Made by a program: the position numbers and the translations under genes. From Deltaproteobacteria bacterium (lineage in GTDB: Bacteria; Desulfobacterota; Syntrophobacteria; Syntrophobacterales; Syntrophobacteraceae), in contig JAKAJS010000259.1 in NCBI GenBank assembly GCA_021813685.1, positions 1-49,480 on the forward strand: a stretch of DNA of 49,480 bases, read 5' to 3'. The notes under the pieces are model-generated. The model worked only from the letters and a program-made list of their open reading frames with translations. It had not been told where the DNA came from and ran no database searches. Below, piece after piece: positions 17,104 through 25,330 of the stretch (positions are counted from its first letter, which is position 1; the number at the start of each line of letters is the position of its first letter).

Positions 17104-17475
17104 CAACCCTTCCCGCGGGGGCGAACAAAAGAAATCAGGGCCAAGCCATTTTAGGCCGGGACCTCAATTTTCTCAGTCTCCCCCGCGACCCTCCGCCCCT
17201 GTAAGGGAGCAATCCGCAAATCCCCCCAGCCCTTTCCTCTTTGCCGGCTTTCGCACTTCAGCAATTTGGTCCCAACTGTTTTTTCTTTTTTTCGCCTCAA
17301 CCTGTAATCAAAAAGTCAAAATATGTCGATTTATGACTATGGATGGTTTCGCAAAAGGCATCTCCGGCCCTTCTGCGGCCCTGCTTCCGGTGATTTACTC
17401 CGGCAGCAGGCAGGCGGTTATTGAGTGGAGCCCGGGACGGCCAAAGCAATAGAGTCTCCCAGAGGAGTGCGCAGC
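17104..17475 (+). promoter_or_regulatory. Non-coding leader region before the FIST cassette, with hairpin
   Basis: This 372-bp gap has no convincing gene. A dyad lies at 17380-17410: arms CCTGCT (17380-17385) and AGCAGG (17405-17410), then CCGG (17387-17390) pairing with CCGG (17400-17403), around a nine-base loop TGATTTACT. It sits 66 bases before the FIST start and may be a transcript hairpin or operator. No clear sigma-70 or sigma-54 promoter could be chosen by eye. Confidence 0.4.
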
Positions 17476-18615
17476 ATGAACGCTGAAAACAGGAGATTGA
17501 GCGTCACAATAGGTCAAACCACCTGTCGGGATGAACAGCAAGCGGTCAGCGAGTTTTTCTCACAGGTACACGCGGCAGACACCGACGTTGTCATCTTCTT
17601 TTGTTCATCCCGATACGACCTGGCAAGGCTGGGGACTGAACTGAAAAGCAAATTTCCGTGCCCACTGATCGGCTGCACCACCTCCGGTGAAATTTCACCC
17701 AAAGGATACCAGGAAGGAGGAATTGTCGGTGCCGGCTTTAAGTCCGGCGAACTCAGAATTCACACCCGCCTCATACCATCCCTGGACCAATTCCATCCTT
17801 CACGGGTGCAACAAATTACCGATGAGATCCGCAAAGAACTTTCATTTTCCACCAGATTTGACAGAAATACCATGTTTGGCGTCCTGATGATAGACGGCCT
17901 GTCCATGTTCGAAGAACACGTGATCTCCTCTCTCCACAGCAGCCTGAACGGGGTCTCGATCATCGGCGGCTCTGCGGGCGACGATCTCAGGTTCGAGCAA
18001 ACTATGGTTTACTCGGATGGTCGGTTTATACCCAATGCTGCTGTGTTTAGCCTTTTCGAGACAACTTTGCCCTTTTATGTTTTCAACACTCAACATTTCA
18101 GGCCAACCGAAAAGAAACTGGTGATCACAGAGGCCGACCCGTCGCGCAGAATCGTTTCACAAATCAACGCAGAACCTGCTGCTCAGGAGTTCGCGCGTAT
18201 CTTGGACATGCCTGTGAGCGCCCTCAATCCGAGAGTTTTTTCCAAGTATCCTTTAATGCTCAAAATTGGAGACAGCTGGTACGTGCGCTCGATTCAAAAG
18301 GTCAACGAAGACGGAAGTCTCTCTCTTTTCAGCGCCATAGACGTCGGTCTTGTCTTGACCGTTGGACAGGGAGAAAACCTGGTCGTCAACTTTGAAAACA
18401 CATTGCATAGGATATCCCGAGAGGTTCCCAATCTCAGACTTATTATAGGCTGTGACTGTATCTTGAGAAGGTTGGAAATCGTCGAGAACGGTCTTGGGAA
18501 CCAGATCGATGATCTGCTTTGCGACACGAGCTTCATAGGTTTCAGTACTTATGGCGAACAATACGATTGTGTTCACGTCAACCAGACTTTGACTGGTGTT
18601 GCGATCGGGGAATAA
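17476..18615 (+). CDS. FIST-domain sensory protein
   Basis: FIST proteins are predicted small-ligand (possibly amino-acid) sensors found with signalling domains. This 379-aa protein is FIST N (about residues 30-220; PLIGCTTSGEI, GVLMIDGLS, IIGGSAGDDLRF) followed by FIST C (about 225-365; EFARILDMP, IGDSWYVRSIQKVNEDGSLSLFSAID). It has no signal peptide or membrane segment, so it is likely cytoplasmic. The ATG at 17476 follows AGAGGAG with an eight-base gap. The stop is one base before the kinase ATG, so FIST and kinase are probably co-translated and the FIST protein may feed ligand state to the kinase (inference). Confidence 0.85.
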   Translation: MNAENRRLSVTIGQTTCRDEQQAVSEFFSQVHAADTDVVIFFCSSRYDLARLGTELKSKFPCPLIGCTTSGEISPKGYQEGGIVGAGFKSGELRIHTRLIPSLDQFHPSRVQQITDEIRKELSFSTRFDRNTMFGVLMIDGLSMFEEHVISSLHSSLNGVSIIGGSAGDDLRFEQTMVYSDGRFIPNAAVFSLFETTLPFYVFNTQHFRPTEKKLVITEADPSRRIVSQINAEPAAQEFARILDMPVSALNPRVFSKYPLMLKIGDSWYVRSIQKVNEDGSLSLFSAIDVGLVLTVGQGENLVVNFENTLHRISREVPNLRLIIGCDCILRRLEIVENGLGNQIDDLLCDTSFIGFSTYGEQYDCVHVNQTLTGVAIGE

Positions 18616-18616
18616 T

Positions 18617-20101
18617 ATGAGTCAGGTTGAAGAGCTGGAGAACAGGGTAAAAGAGCTCGAAACACAGTTACAAAAAGAGTATAAAGTTCGCATGGCTTTA
18701 ATGAATCGGGTTGAAAATAGTGTAGCATCGACAGGAGATTCTTACACTCTATTTATAAAGAACGTTGTTTTGAGCAACGAGGTGGCGCAAAGGACCAAAG
18801 ACCTCAAAAATCTGTTGAGTGAAAAAGAAGATATAAATAGGGAACTGCGTCATGAAATCAAGGAAAGAAGGAATGCCGAGGAAGAGCTTTACAATGCACA
18901 TCGTAAGATTGAAGCCCTGGTTTCCTCCATCCCTCTGATTATGATTGAGGTCTCCAACGAGGGAATCATAAGCAGATGGAATGCGGTGGCGGAAAGTGTT
19001 TTCCAGATCGACGCCTTCGACGTACTGGGAACAAAGATCTATGAGTGCGGGATTCCCTGGGACAAGGAGAAGGTCAATGAACACCTCAGAAGGTGTTCTT
19101 CCGAGGGCATTGCCTTTACGCTAAAAGCCGTCAAGTTTGCCCGAGCCGGTTCGGACGGCTTACTGGACCTGACTATCAGCCCCATCCGGGATGGTCGTCC
19201 CGCTTTTTCAGGGCTTATCATCCTTGGAGCGGACACAACCGAACACGTATTGCTGGAAAGACAACTTGTTCAGGCACAGAAACTGGAGTCCATCGGCCAG
19301 CTTGCAGCCGGAATCGCCCACGAAATAAACACGCCTGCTCAATTCGTTGGAGATAACACCCGATTTCTCGATGAATCGTTCGAAGGCCTGGGGAAAATCC
19401 TTCTTCTCCATGATGAATTACTTAGTCGCCTCAAAGCCGGGATTCCCACCGAGGATCTTATCAAAACCATCGAGGAGACACAAAACGATGTCGACCTGGA
19501 CTTTATCAGAGAAGAGATTCCAAGTGCGATAAAGCAGTCGCGAGACGGCATCGACCGCATAAGTAGAATCGTACGGTCGATGAAGGAATTCTCGCATCCG
19601 GGAACGGATGAAAAAACATTCGTGGATATCAACAGGGCGATTGAAAATACGATCAATGTTGCACGAAACGAGTGGAAGTACGTCGCGGAGGTAGTGACGG
19701 ATCTGGATGCCGGACTGCCTCTGGTCCCATGCTTTCCGGGGGAATTCAACCAAGTTATTCTGAATATGCTGATAAATGCGGCTCACGCGGTTGCGGAAAA
19801 ATTCGGAAAAGGATCCGGGGCAAAAGGGGTAATCACAATAGCCACCTGTTTTCATGACGAATTCGCGGAAATCAGAATACAGGACAATGGCGCCGGCATC
19901 CCGGAAAAAATCAGATCGCGGATTTTCGACCCTTTTTTCACGACAAAGGAAGTGGGGAAAGGCACAGGCCAGGGTCTTGCGATCTCTCATTCGGTCATTG
20001 TCGGCAAGCACGGTGGGGCAATAACTTTTGAATCCGAAGCAGGCCAGGGCACCACATTCGTCATTAAGCTGCCGCTCGGCAACGGCTTGGAGTCATCATG
20101 A
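18617..20101 (+). CDS. Soluble PAS-domain sensor histidine kinase
   Basis: 494 aa, no transmembrane segment. N-terminal coiled coil (about residues 1-100, rich in Glu/Lys/Leu), PAS domain (about 105-215; LVSSIPLIMIEVSNEGIISRWNAVAE), dimerisation/phosphoacceptor helix with His235 (SIGQLAAGIAHEINTP), and an HATPase domain with N-box NMLINAAHAV, G1 DNGAGIPEKI, the F-box IFDPFFTTK and G2 GKGTGQGLA. All catalytic motifs look intact. Starts right after the FIST stop and overlaps the next regulator by 4 bp (ATGA). Likely phosphorylates one or more of the three downstream receivers. Confidence 0.92.
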   Translation: MSQVEELENRVKELETQLQKEYKVRMALMNRVENSVASTGDSYTLFIKNVVLSNEVAQRTKDLKNLLSEKEDINRELRHEIKERRNAEEELYNAHRKIEALVSSIPLIMIEVSNEGIISRWNAVAESVFQIDAFDVLGTKIYECGIPWDKEKVNEHLRRCSSEGIAFTLKAVKFARAGSDGLLDLTISPIRDGRPAFSGLIILGADTTEHVLLERQLVQAQKLESIGQLAAGIAHEINTPAQFVGDNTRFLDESFEGLGKILLLHDELLSRLKAGIPTEDLIKTIEETQNDVDLDFIREEIPSAIKQSRDGIDRISRIVRSMKEFSHPGTDEKTFVDINRAIENTINVARNEWKYVAEVVTDLDAGLPLVPCFPGEFNQVILNMLINAAHAVAEKFGKGSGAKGVITIATCFHDEFAEIRIQDNGAGIPEKIRSRIFDPFFTTKEVGKGTGQGLAISHSVIVGKHGGAITFESEAGQGTTFVIKLPLGNGLESS

Positions 20102-21276
20102 GAAGGATCCTTTTTGTAGATGATGAACCGATGGTGCTCGATGGGCTTCGCCGAATGCTGCGCCCGATGAGAAAACAATGGGAGATGGAGTATGCCACGA
20201 GCGGCGAGGAGGCTCTTAGAATCATGGCTGACGGGGTTTTTGACGTCATAGTCACCGATATGCGAATGCCGGGAATGGATGGCAGCCAACTCCTGTACCG
20301 CGTCAGGGAGCTCTACCCGCATACGGTCCGCATCATTCTTTCCGGACAATCGGATAAGGAAAAGCTGCTTAGATCCATTGAACCTGTGCACCAGTACCTT
20401 TCCAAGCCGTGCGACGCCGAAATCCTGAAGGCCACAGTGAGCCGTACATTCGCTGTGCGCCGGCTCCTGGAAAACGATGCGCTCGCCAATGTAATCTCGA
20501 AAATAGAATCTTTGCCGAGCCTGCCCTCGATGTACTCTGAAATAACCGATGAAATCGATTCACCGGATGGTTCACTCGCCAAGGTGGGAGAAATCATATC
20601 AAAAGACATCGGCATGTCCGCAAAGATCCTTCAGCTCGTCAATTCCTCCTTCTTCGGGCTCGCCACACACGTCGGCAACCCTGCCAAGGCGGTCTCCCTG
20701 CTCGGTCTGGAGACGGTCAAAGCCCTGGTGGCAGGCATAATGATTTTTTCGCAGTTTGCACACCCCCCCTCACCCTACTGCGCCATCGAAGAGCTCTGGA
20801 ATCATAGTGTAGCGACGAGTTGTCTTGCCAGAGATATCGCCGGAAATCTCAACCTGACACGCGAAGAGATCGACGACTCGTTTCTGGCAGGGCTGCTCCA
20901 TGATGTCGGAAAACTGATTCTCCTGGATAGATTCCCCCAAGAATGCAAGACTATTTTGGAAGTCGCAGGCTCAATGGGGCGACCGATCGTTGAAGCCGAG
21001 AAAATAGTTCTTGGCACCACACACGCCGAGCTTGGCGCCTATTTACTCGGAATATGGGGCTTTTCCGACTCAGTCATCCACGGGATCGCCTTCCACCACC
21101 GTCCGGGCGAATGCCCGAATGCGGGACCGGGCGTACTCACCGCCGTACATATTGCAAACGAATCTCAATACAGAAGTGCTCCCGATGGCAGGACTTTGAA
21201 CTTCGATCTGGATTACCTGTCCAAATCGGGAATAGAGCGGGTCGAAGAGTTGACCTCCGCCTGCTCCTATCCATGA
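20098..21276 (+). CDS. Response regulator, REC-HDOD
   Basis: 392 aa. The receiver domain (1-120) has acidic pair Asp8-Asp9, phosphoacceptor Asp54 (VTDMRMPGMDG) and the conserved Lys in YLSKPC. An HDOD domain (about 130-340) follows: LPSLPSMYSEI, ISKDIGMSAKILQLVNSSFFG, SLLGLETVKALV, and AGLLHDVGK. HDOD proteins are non-catalytic signalling outputs in many bacteria. Start ATG overlaps the kinase stop (ATGA). Fifteen bases separate it from the next gene. Confidence 0.9.
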   Translation: MRRILFVDDEPMVLDGLRRMLRPMRKQWEMEYATSGEEALRIMADGVFDVIVTDMRMPGMDGSQLLYRVRELYPHTVRIILSGQSDKEKLLRSIEPVHQYLSKPCDAEILKATVSRTFAVRRLLENDALANVISKIESLPSLPSMYSEITDEIDSPDGSLAKVGEIISKDIGMSAKILQLVNSSFFGLATHVGNPAKAVSLLGLETVKALVAGIMIFSQFAHPPSPYCAIEELWNHSVATSCLARDIAGNLNLTREEIDDSFLAGLLHDVGKLILLDRFPQECKTILEVAGSMGRPIVEAEKIVLGTTHAELGAYLLGIWGFSDSVIHGIAFHHRPGECPNAGPGVLTAVHIANESQYRSAPDGRTLNFDLDYLSKSGIERVEELTSACSYP

Positions 21277-21291
21277 AGGCAGGAGAACAAG

Positions 21292-22443
21292 GTGTCAGCG
21301 AAGATTCTTTTTGTGGATGACGAGTTAAACATTTTAGCCGCCTTTGAGCGGCGGTTAAAAAGGACCTTTTCCGTTCAAACGGCCCCGGGCGCAGAAGAGG
21401 GTCTTGCGATGGTATCAGAGAAGGGCCCGTTTGCCGTGATCGTTTCCGACCTGCGTATGCCCGGAATGAACGGCATAGAGTTTCTAAACCGCGTGCGGCA
21501 GACGGCCCCGGACAGCGTGCGGATTATGCTCACCGGCAATGCGGATCTGGAAACCGCAATCGAAGCTGTCAACAAGGGGCATATTTTCCGCTTCCTGACC
21601 AAACCGTGCGAGGCTCAGACGCTGCAAGAGGCGATCGCGGCCGGGATTCGCCAATACGAACTCATTTGCGCAGAGCGCGAATTGCTTGAAAAAACGCTCC
21701 GGGGCAGCCTCAAAGTTCTGGTTGACATCCTCCAACTCCTCAACCCGGAAGCTTTCGGCCGAGCCACCCGAATCACCCATCTTGTCAAAAAAGTTGCGCG
21801 CTCCATGCATGCGCCCCGGTTGTGGGAAATCGAAACGGCAGCATATCTTTCCCATATCGGTTGCGTCATTTTGTCTGAGGAAGCCATCAAAAAGCTTTAC
21901 AGGGGAGAGGGACTCACCAGCGAGGAAGCTCAACTTTTTAACATGCATCCCTTTGTGGCTTCAGATCTACTCTCCAGAATCCCCAGGATGGAAACTGTGG
22001 CCAGGATCATTGCCAACCAGCAAAAGGGTTTTCAGGATACCGAAGCTGGAGAGCTCCCCCTGGGGTCACGAATCCTCAAGGCGGTCCTCGACTTTGACAG
22101 GATCCACGCAACCGATATCTCCGATGGTGACGCACTGGCAATAATGGCCTCAAGAGAAGGCCGATATGACCCGGATGTGCTCCAGGCGCTGCATACCGTG
22201 CTCGACGTTGAACCGGGCCATGAGAAAATGTCCCTGTCTCTGCGTCAGTTGAAAGACGGGATGATCATAGACGGCGATCTATTCCTGCAGGATGGCCGCC
22301 TGCTGGTGGCCAAAGGCTACAGAGTGAATCTGACTCTGCGTGAGCGAATGAAAAATTTTGTCCAAAAACCGGGCATCAGGGAGCCAGTAAGGGTGCTCGT
22401 ACCATCGGCAATGGTGAAGACAGTATCACGAAACCTTCAGTAG
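21292..22443 (+). CDS. Response regulator with degenerate HD-GYP output
   Basis: 383 aa. The receiver domain has Asp53 (VSDLRMPGMNG) and FLTKPC. The C-terminal part aligns by eye with HD-GYP c-di-GMP phosphodiesterases, but the catalytic residues are replaced: LHDIGK is LSHIGC, the HH pair (YHHE) reads NQQK, and the GYP loop reads GFQDTEAG. NMHP (the RHP-type His) and LPLGSRILKAV..DFD remain. A final segment of about 80 residues follows (LKDGMIIDGDLFLQDGRLLVAKGYRVNLTLRERMKNF), a fold often placed after HD-type domains in regulators. It is probably a binding or regulatory pseudoenzyme. GTG start at 21292 with AGGAGAA upstream. Confidence 0.85.
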   Translation: MSAKILFVDDELNILAAFERRLKRTFSVQTAPGAEEGLAMVSEKGPFAVIVSDLRMPGMNGIEFLNRVRQTAPDSVRIMLTGNADLETAIEAVNKGHIFRFLTKPCEAQTLQEAIAAGIRQYELICAERELLEKTLRGSLKVLVDILQLLNPEAFGRATRITHLVKKVARSMHAPRLWEIETAAYLSHIGCVILSEEAIKKLYRGEGLTSEEAQLFNMHPFVASDLLSRIPRMETVARIIANQQKGFQDTEAGELPLGSRILKAVLDFDRIHATDISDGDALAIMASREGRYDPDVLQALHTVLDVEPGHEKMSLSLRQLKDGMIIDGDLFLQDGRLLVAKGYRVNLTLRERMKNFVQKPGIREPVRVLVPSAMVKTVSRNLQ

Positions 22444-22455
22444 ACGGAAATATTC

Positions 22456-23067
22456 ATGGACTTCCATAGAATTCTGCTTGTCGATGATGAACGACAGGTG
22501 GTCGAGGCCCTCAAACGAGGGTTTCACAGAGAACCCTACGAAGTCGTGTGCGCCGGTTCGGGGGCCGAGGCCCTGGAGATACTGGCCGCCCGCAGTTTCG
22601 ATGTCGTCGTCTCCGATGAGATGATGCCCGGCATGTTCGGGTCGGATTTTCTCGGAGTGGTCTGCGAACACTATCCGGAAACAATCAGAATAATGCTGAC
22701 CGGACATCCCAATCTGGATACGGCGCTGCGCGCGATCAATCAGGGACACATCTACCGTTTTCTGATCAAACCCTGCAACGGCGTGGAGCTTCGCGTCACG
22801 ATCAAACAAGCGCTGCAGCAACGGGAACTATCCAGGGAAAGCCGCAGTCTTTTGGCCGCAGTGAGGCGTCAGAGTTCCATTCTCGAAAACCTCGAACGGC
22901 AAAATCCAGGCATCACCAGGGTTGACAGAGACACAAGCGGGGTGATCCACATACCGGACTTGGGATACGATATGGACACCCTGATCGGGGAGATCAACAA
23001 GGAAGTCAAAAGAAGCGAAGATTTTTTCAAAAACTCAGGGCGAACCGCCGACAGTTCCTCCTCGTAG
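22456..23067 (+). CDS. Response regulator, receiver with C-terminal tail
   Basis: 203 aa. Receiver domain 1-120 with Asp10-Asp11, phosphoacceptor Asp54 (VSDEMMPGMFG) and FLIKPC. The tail (about 125-203) has no recognised DNA-binding or enzymatic domain; it is helical and charged with a short SGVIHIPDLGYDMDTLIGEINKE stretch and a Ser-rich end. It follows the HD-GYP-like regulator by 12 bp and closes the cassette. It could be a phosphate sink or a protein-interaction output. Confidence 0.85.
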   Translation: MDFHRILLVDDERQVVEALKRGFHREPYEVVCAGSGAEALEILAARSFDVVVSDEMMPGMFGSDFLGVVCEHYPETIRIMLTGHPNLDTALRAINQGHIYRFLIKPCNGVELRVTIKQALQQRELSRESRSLLAAVRRQSSILENLERQNPGITRVDRDTSGVIHIPDLGYDMDTLIGEINKEVKRSEDFFKNSGRTADSSSS

Positions 23068-23176
23068 CGAGCACTTCCCCTAGTGCCTACCCCAGAGGGT
23101 CGTAAGACGGACGCAGAATTCTCTCGTTCACGCCCGGCCCGCACAGCACTTTTCCAGGCGACAAAACTCGTTTTTA

Positions 23177-23205
23177 TTGCTTTTCATTTTCAAATCAACT
23201 ACAAT
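23177..23205 (+). promoter_or_regulatory. Promoter for the cold-shock gene
   Basis: TTGCTT (23177-23182), 17-bp spacer, TACAAT (23200-23205). The transcript would start near 23212 and carry a leader of about 128 nt before the ATG, in keeping with the long 5' leaders of cspA-type mRNAs. Confidence 0.65.
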
Positions 23206-23339
23206 AGACCGATTAAGGTACTTGGGTCGGCATTTGGGGTTTGTCGTGAATCGCAGTCTATCGCCTGAAAAGACGCTTCCGCAAGTGCTCCAATAGCGCG
23301 CCTGGCTGGGACTATCAATTAGGGGAAAGGAATTTTGTA

Positions 23340-23540
23340 ATGGCGGAAGGTCGAGTAAAATGGTTCAACGAACAAAAAGGGTATGGCTTTATCGAAGTAG
23401 CTGACGGACCGGACATCTTTGTCCATTTCAGCGCCATTGAGGGGAATGGGTTCAAGACCCTGAACGAAGGCCAGGAAGTGATATTTGAGATTGAAAAGGG
23501 GCAAAAAGGCCCGCAGGCGGTAAGCGTAAGAAAGGCCTAA
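23340..23540 (+). CDS. Cold-shock domain protein
   Basis: Single-stranded nucleic-acid-binding CSD protein of 66 aa acting as an RNA chaperone. RNP1 is KGYGFIE and RNP2 DIFVHFSAI; the start [14 protein letters not shown] is standard. AGGGGAAAGG precedes the ATG. It is monocistronic, with its own promoter, long leader and a strong terminator at 23572-23599. Whether it is cold-induced cannot be told from sequence. Confidence 0.95.
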   Translation: MAEGRVKWFNEQKGYGFIEVADGPDIFVHFSAIEGNGFKTLNEGQEVIFEIEKGQKGPQAVSVRKA

Positions 23541-23571
23541 AAGGCAGGCGCCAAATCGTTTCAGTCTATCC

Positions 23572-23599
23572 AGGGGCCGGTTTTCACCGGCCCCTTTTT
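23572..23599 (+). terminator. Rho-independent terminator of the cold-shock gene
   Basis: Nine-bp perfect stem AGGGGCCGG/CCGGCCCCT with a six-base loop (TTTTCA), followed by TTTT. It lies 30 bases after the csp stop and abuts the end of the flavoprotein gene on the other strand. Confidence 0.9.
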
Positions 23600-24178
23600 C
23601 TATCGAACGAAGGCCGCCCCCTGCTTTCGGCACTCTTCGAGGGCCGAGGGGTGGCTGAGCACGGCTCCTTTTTCGTCCAACTCCCGAAAGCAGAGCTCTC
23701 CCGTATAGTCCACATCGATTGCATCGAAAAAGTAGCGTGCCGTCAAAACGGGGCAATCGAAGAGCCGCTTGCCTTTGGTCGCACCGGCACACAGGAAAAA
23801 TCCTTTCCTGGCACCCGGAGAGGCCACCGGGCGGCCCTCGGATCTGTTTTTGAGCTTTCGCATAAACAGGGCCTGGCTGCGATCGACGAACAGTTTGGCC
23901 TGCCCGCTTATGCCGTAGAAATAAATGGGGCTTGCGATAACGATCCTTTCGGCCTTTTCCAGAAGGGGGTATGCGCTCTGCATATCATCTTTCTGCGCGC
24001 AAACCCCGTGTTTGTCGCAATAGCCGCAGGCCACGCAGCCGGAGATGGCGAGATCCCTGATATAGATCTTCTCCAGCTCGATTTTGGCCTCCGACAAGGC
24101 CCCCTCGACAAAGCTGTCCGTCATGAGATCGGTATTGCCGTTTTTGCGCGGAGATCCGTAAATCGCAACCAAAAGCAC
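23600..24178 (-). CDS. Iron-sulfur flavoprotein (NADPH-dependent FMN reductase family)
   Basis: 192-aa flavodoxin-like protein. FMN-phosphate-binding start LLVAIYGSPRKNGNTD, then the compact cysteine motif CxxCxxCx5C at residues 48, 51, 54 and 60 (CVACGYCDKHGVC), which is the [4Fe-4S] signature of archaeal and anaerobe iron-sulfur flavoproteins. ASPIYFYGISGQAKLFVDR is the conserved flavin-domain loop. The GTG start at 24178 is fixed by GGAGGT six bases upstream. It begins 4 bp after the ilvE stop, so the two are co-transcribed. Likely a cytoplasmic electron carrier or oxidoreductase; substrate unknown. Confidence 0.85.
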   Translation of the reverse strand: MLLVAIYGSPRKNGNTDLMTDSFVEGALSEAKIELEKIYIRDLAISGCVACGYCDKHGVCAQKDDMQSAYPLLEKAERIVIASPIYFYGISGQAKLFVDRSQALFMRKLKNRSEGRPVASPGARKGFFLCAGATKGKRLFDCPVLTARYFFDAIDVDYTGELCFRELDEKGAVLSHPSALEECRKQGAAFVR

Positions 24179-24182
24179 CGTG

Positions 24183-25262
24183 CTACCTCCCGGCGTCTGC
24201 GCGCCGCATCCACCCGAACGGGTCTTCTTTTTCTCCGTACTGAATCCCGAGGATCTCTTCGTAGAGCTTGAGCGCCCACTCGCCCACCTTTCCGTCGGCG
24301 ATGCGATAGCTTTTTTCCTTGTAGGCAATCTCGCCAACCGGGGAGATGACCGCTGCGGTTCCGGAGGCGAAGATCTCCTGCACCGCACCAGAGCCGATCG
24401 ATTCAATCACCTCGTCGATGGCGATCCGCCTCTCGCAAACCTTGATGCCCCAATGTTTTGCAAGCTGTATCACAGAATCTCTCGTAATTCCGGGCAGAAT
24501 CGAGCCGCCAAGGGGCGGGGTTACGAGCTCGTCGCCGATCCGAAAGAAAATATTGCTCGTTCCCACTTCCTCCACATAACGATTCTCGACGCCATCGAGC
24601 CACAGCACCTGGGTATAGCCCTTCTTTTTGGCAAGCTCGGCCGCGTAGAGACTGGAGGCATAGTTTGCCATCGTCTTGGCCTCGCCCACCCCGCCGCGCA
24701 CGGTCCGGACGTATCCTTCAGAGACGTAGATCTTTACGGGATTAAACCCTTCGGCATAGTACGCCCCCACCGGCCCGGTGATCGTGTAGCAAAGATAGTC
24801 GCAGGCGGGGCGTACCCCCAGGTGCGGTTCAACAGCGATCATGGTCGGCCTTATATAGAGCGAAGACCCAACGCTGTGCGGGACCCACTCCCTATCCACC
24901 GTCACCAGTTGCTCGATGGCCCGCAGATGAAAAGCCGGGTCGATTTCGGGCATACACATTCTTTGGGCCGAACGGTTGAAACGCGCGCAGTTCTGCTCGG
25001 GCCGGAACAGCCAGATCTCTCCGTTTGCCCACCGGTAGGCCTTGAGGCCCTCGAAAATCCCCTGTCCGTAGTGAAGCACCATAGCCGCAGGGTCCAGGCT
25101 GAGCGGGCCGTAAGGAACGATCCGGGCGTCCTGCCACTGTTTGCCTTCCTTGAAATCAACCAGGAACATGTGGTCGCTGAAAACCCGTCCGAAAACCAGT
25201 TTGTCGTCTGCGGGTCTGGGACGCCTCTTTGACGGCTCCTGCAGGTGAACGGAAACTTCCAT
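24183..25262 (-). CDS. ilvE: Branched-chain amino-acid aminotransferase
   Basis: PLP enzyme of fold type IV that interconverts valine, leucine and isoleucine with their 2-keto acids using glutamate. It has 359 aa, like the larger bacterial/eukaryotic-type (class II) BCATs. Conserved blocks include HYGQGIFEGLKAYR, LYIRPTMIA, the cofactor-lysine region GEAKTMANYASSLYA and EVGTSNIFF. The ATG at 25262 follows GAGGAGGG. It lies 68 bp after the acyltransferase gene and 4 bp before the flavoprotein on the same strand. Confidence 0.92.
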   Translation of the reverse strand: MEVSVHLQEPSKRRPRPADDKLVFGRVFSDHMFLVDFKEGKQWQDARIVPYGPLSLDPAAMVLHYGQGIFEGLKAYRWANGEIWLFRPEQNCARFNRSAQRMCMPEIDPAFHLRAIEQLVTVDREWVPHSVGSSLYIRPTMIAVEPHLGVRPACDYLCYTITGPVGAYYAEGFNPVKIYVSEGYVRTVRGGVGEAKTMANYASSLYAAELAKKKGYTQVLWLDGVENRYVEEVGTSNIFFRIGDELVTPPLGGSILPGITRDSVIQLAKHWGIKVCERRIAIDEVIESIGSGAVQEIFASGTAAVISPVGEIAYKEKSYRIADGKVGEWALKLYEEILGIQYGEKEDPFGWMRRADAGR

Positions 25263-25330
25263 CTCAATTCCCTCCTCGTTTATCCGCCGTCCGCGGTCTC
25301 GATCGGTCGCGGCGCGCCTTGTGGCCGCCC

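Noticed and set aside
17434..17475. GGGACGGCCAAAGC resembling part of a c-di-GMP (GEMM) riboswitch
   Set aside because: The rest of the GEMM consensus, including the second conserved loop and tetraloop receptor, is absent and the order of elements does not fit.
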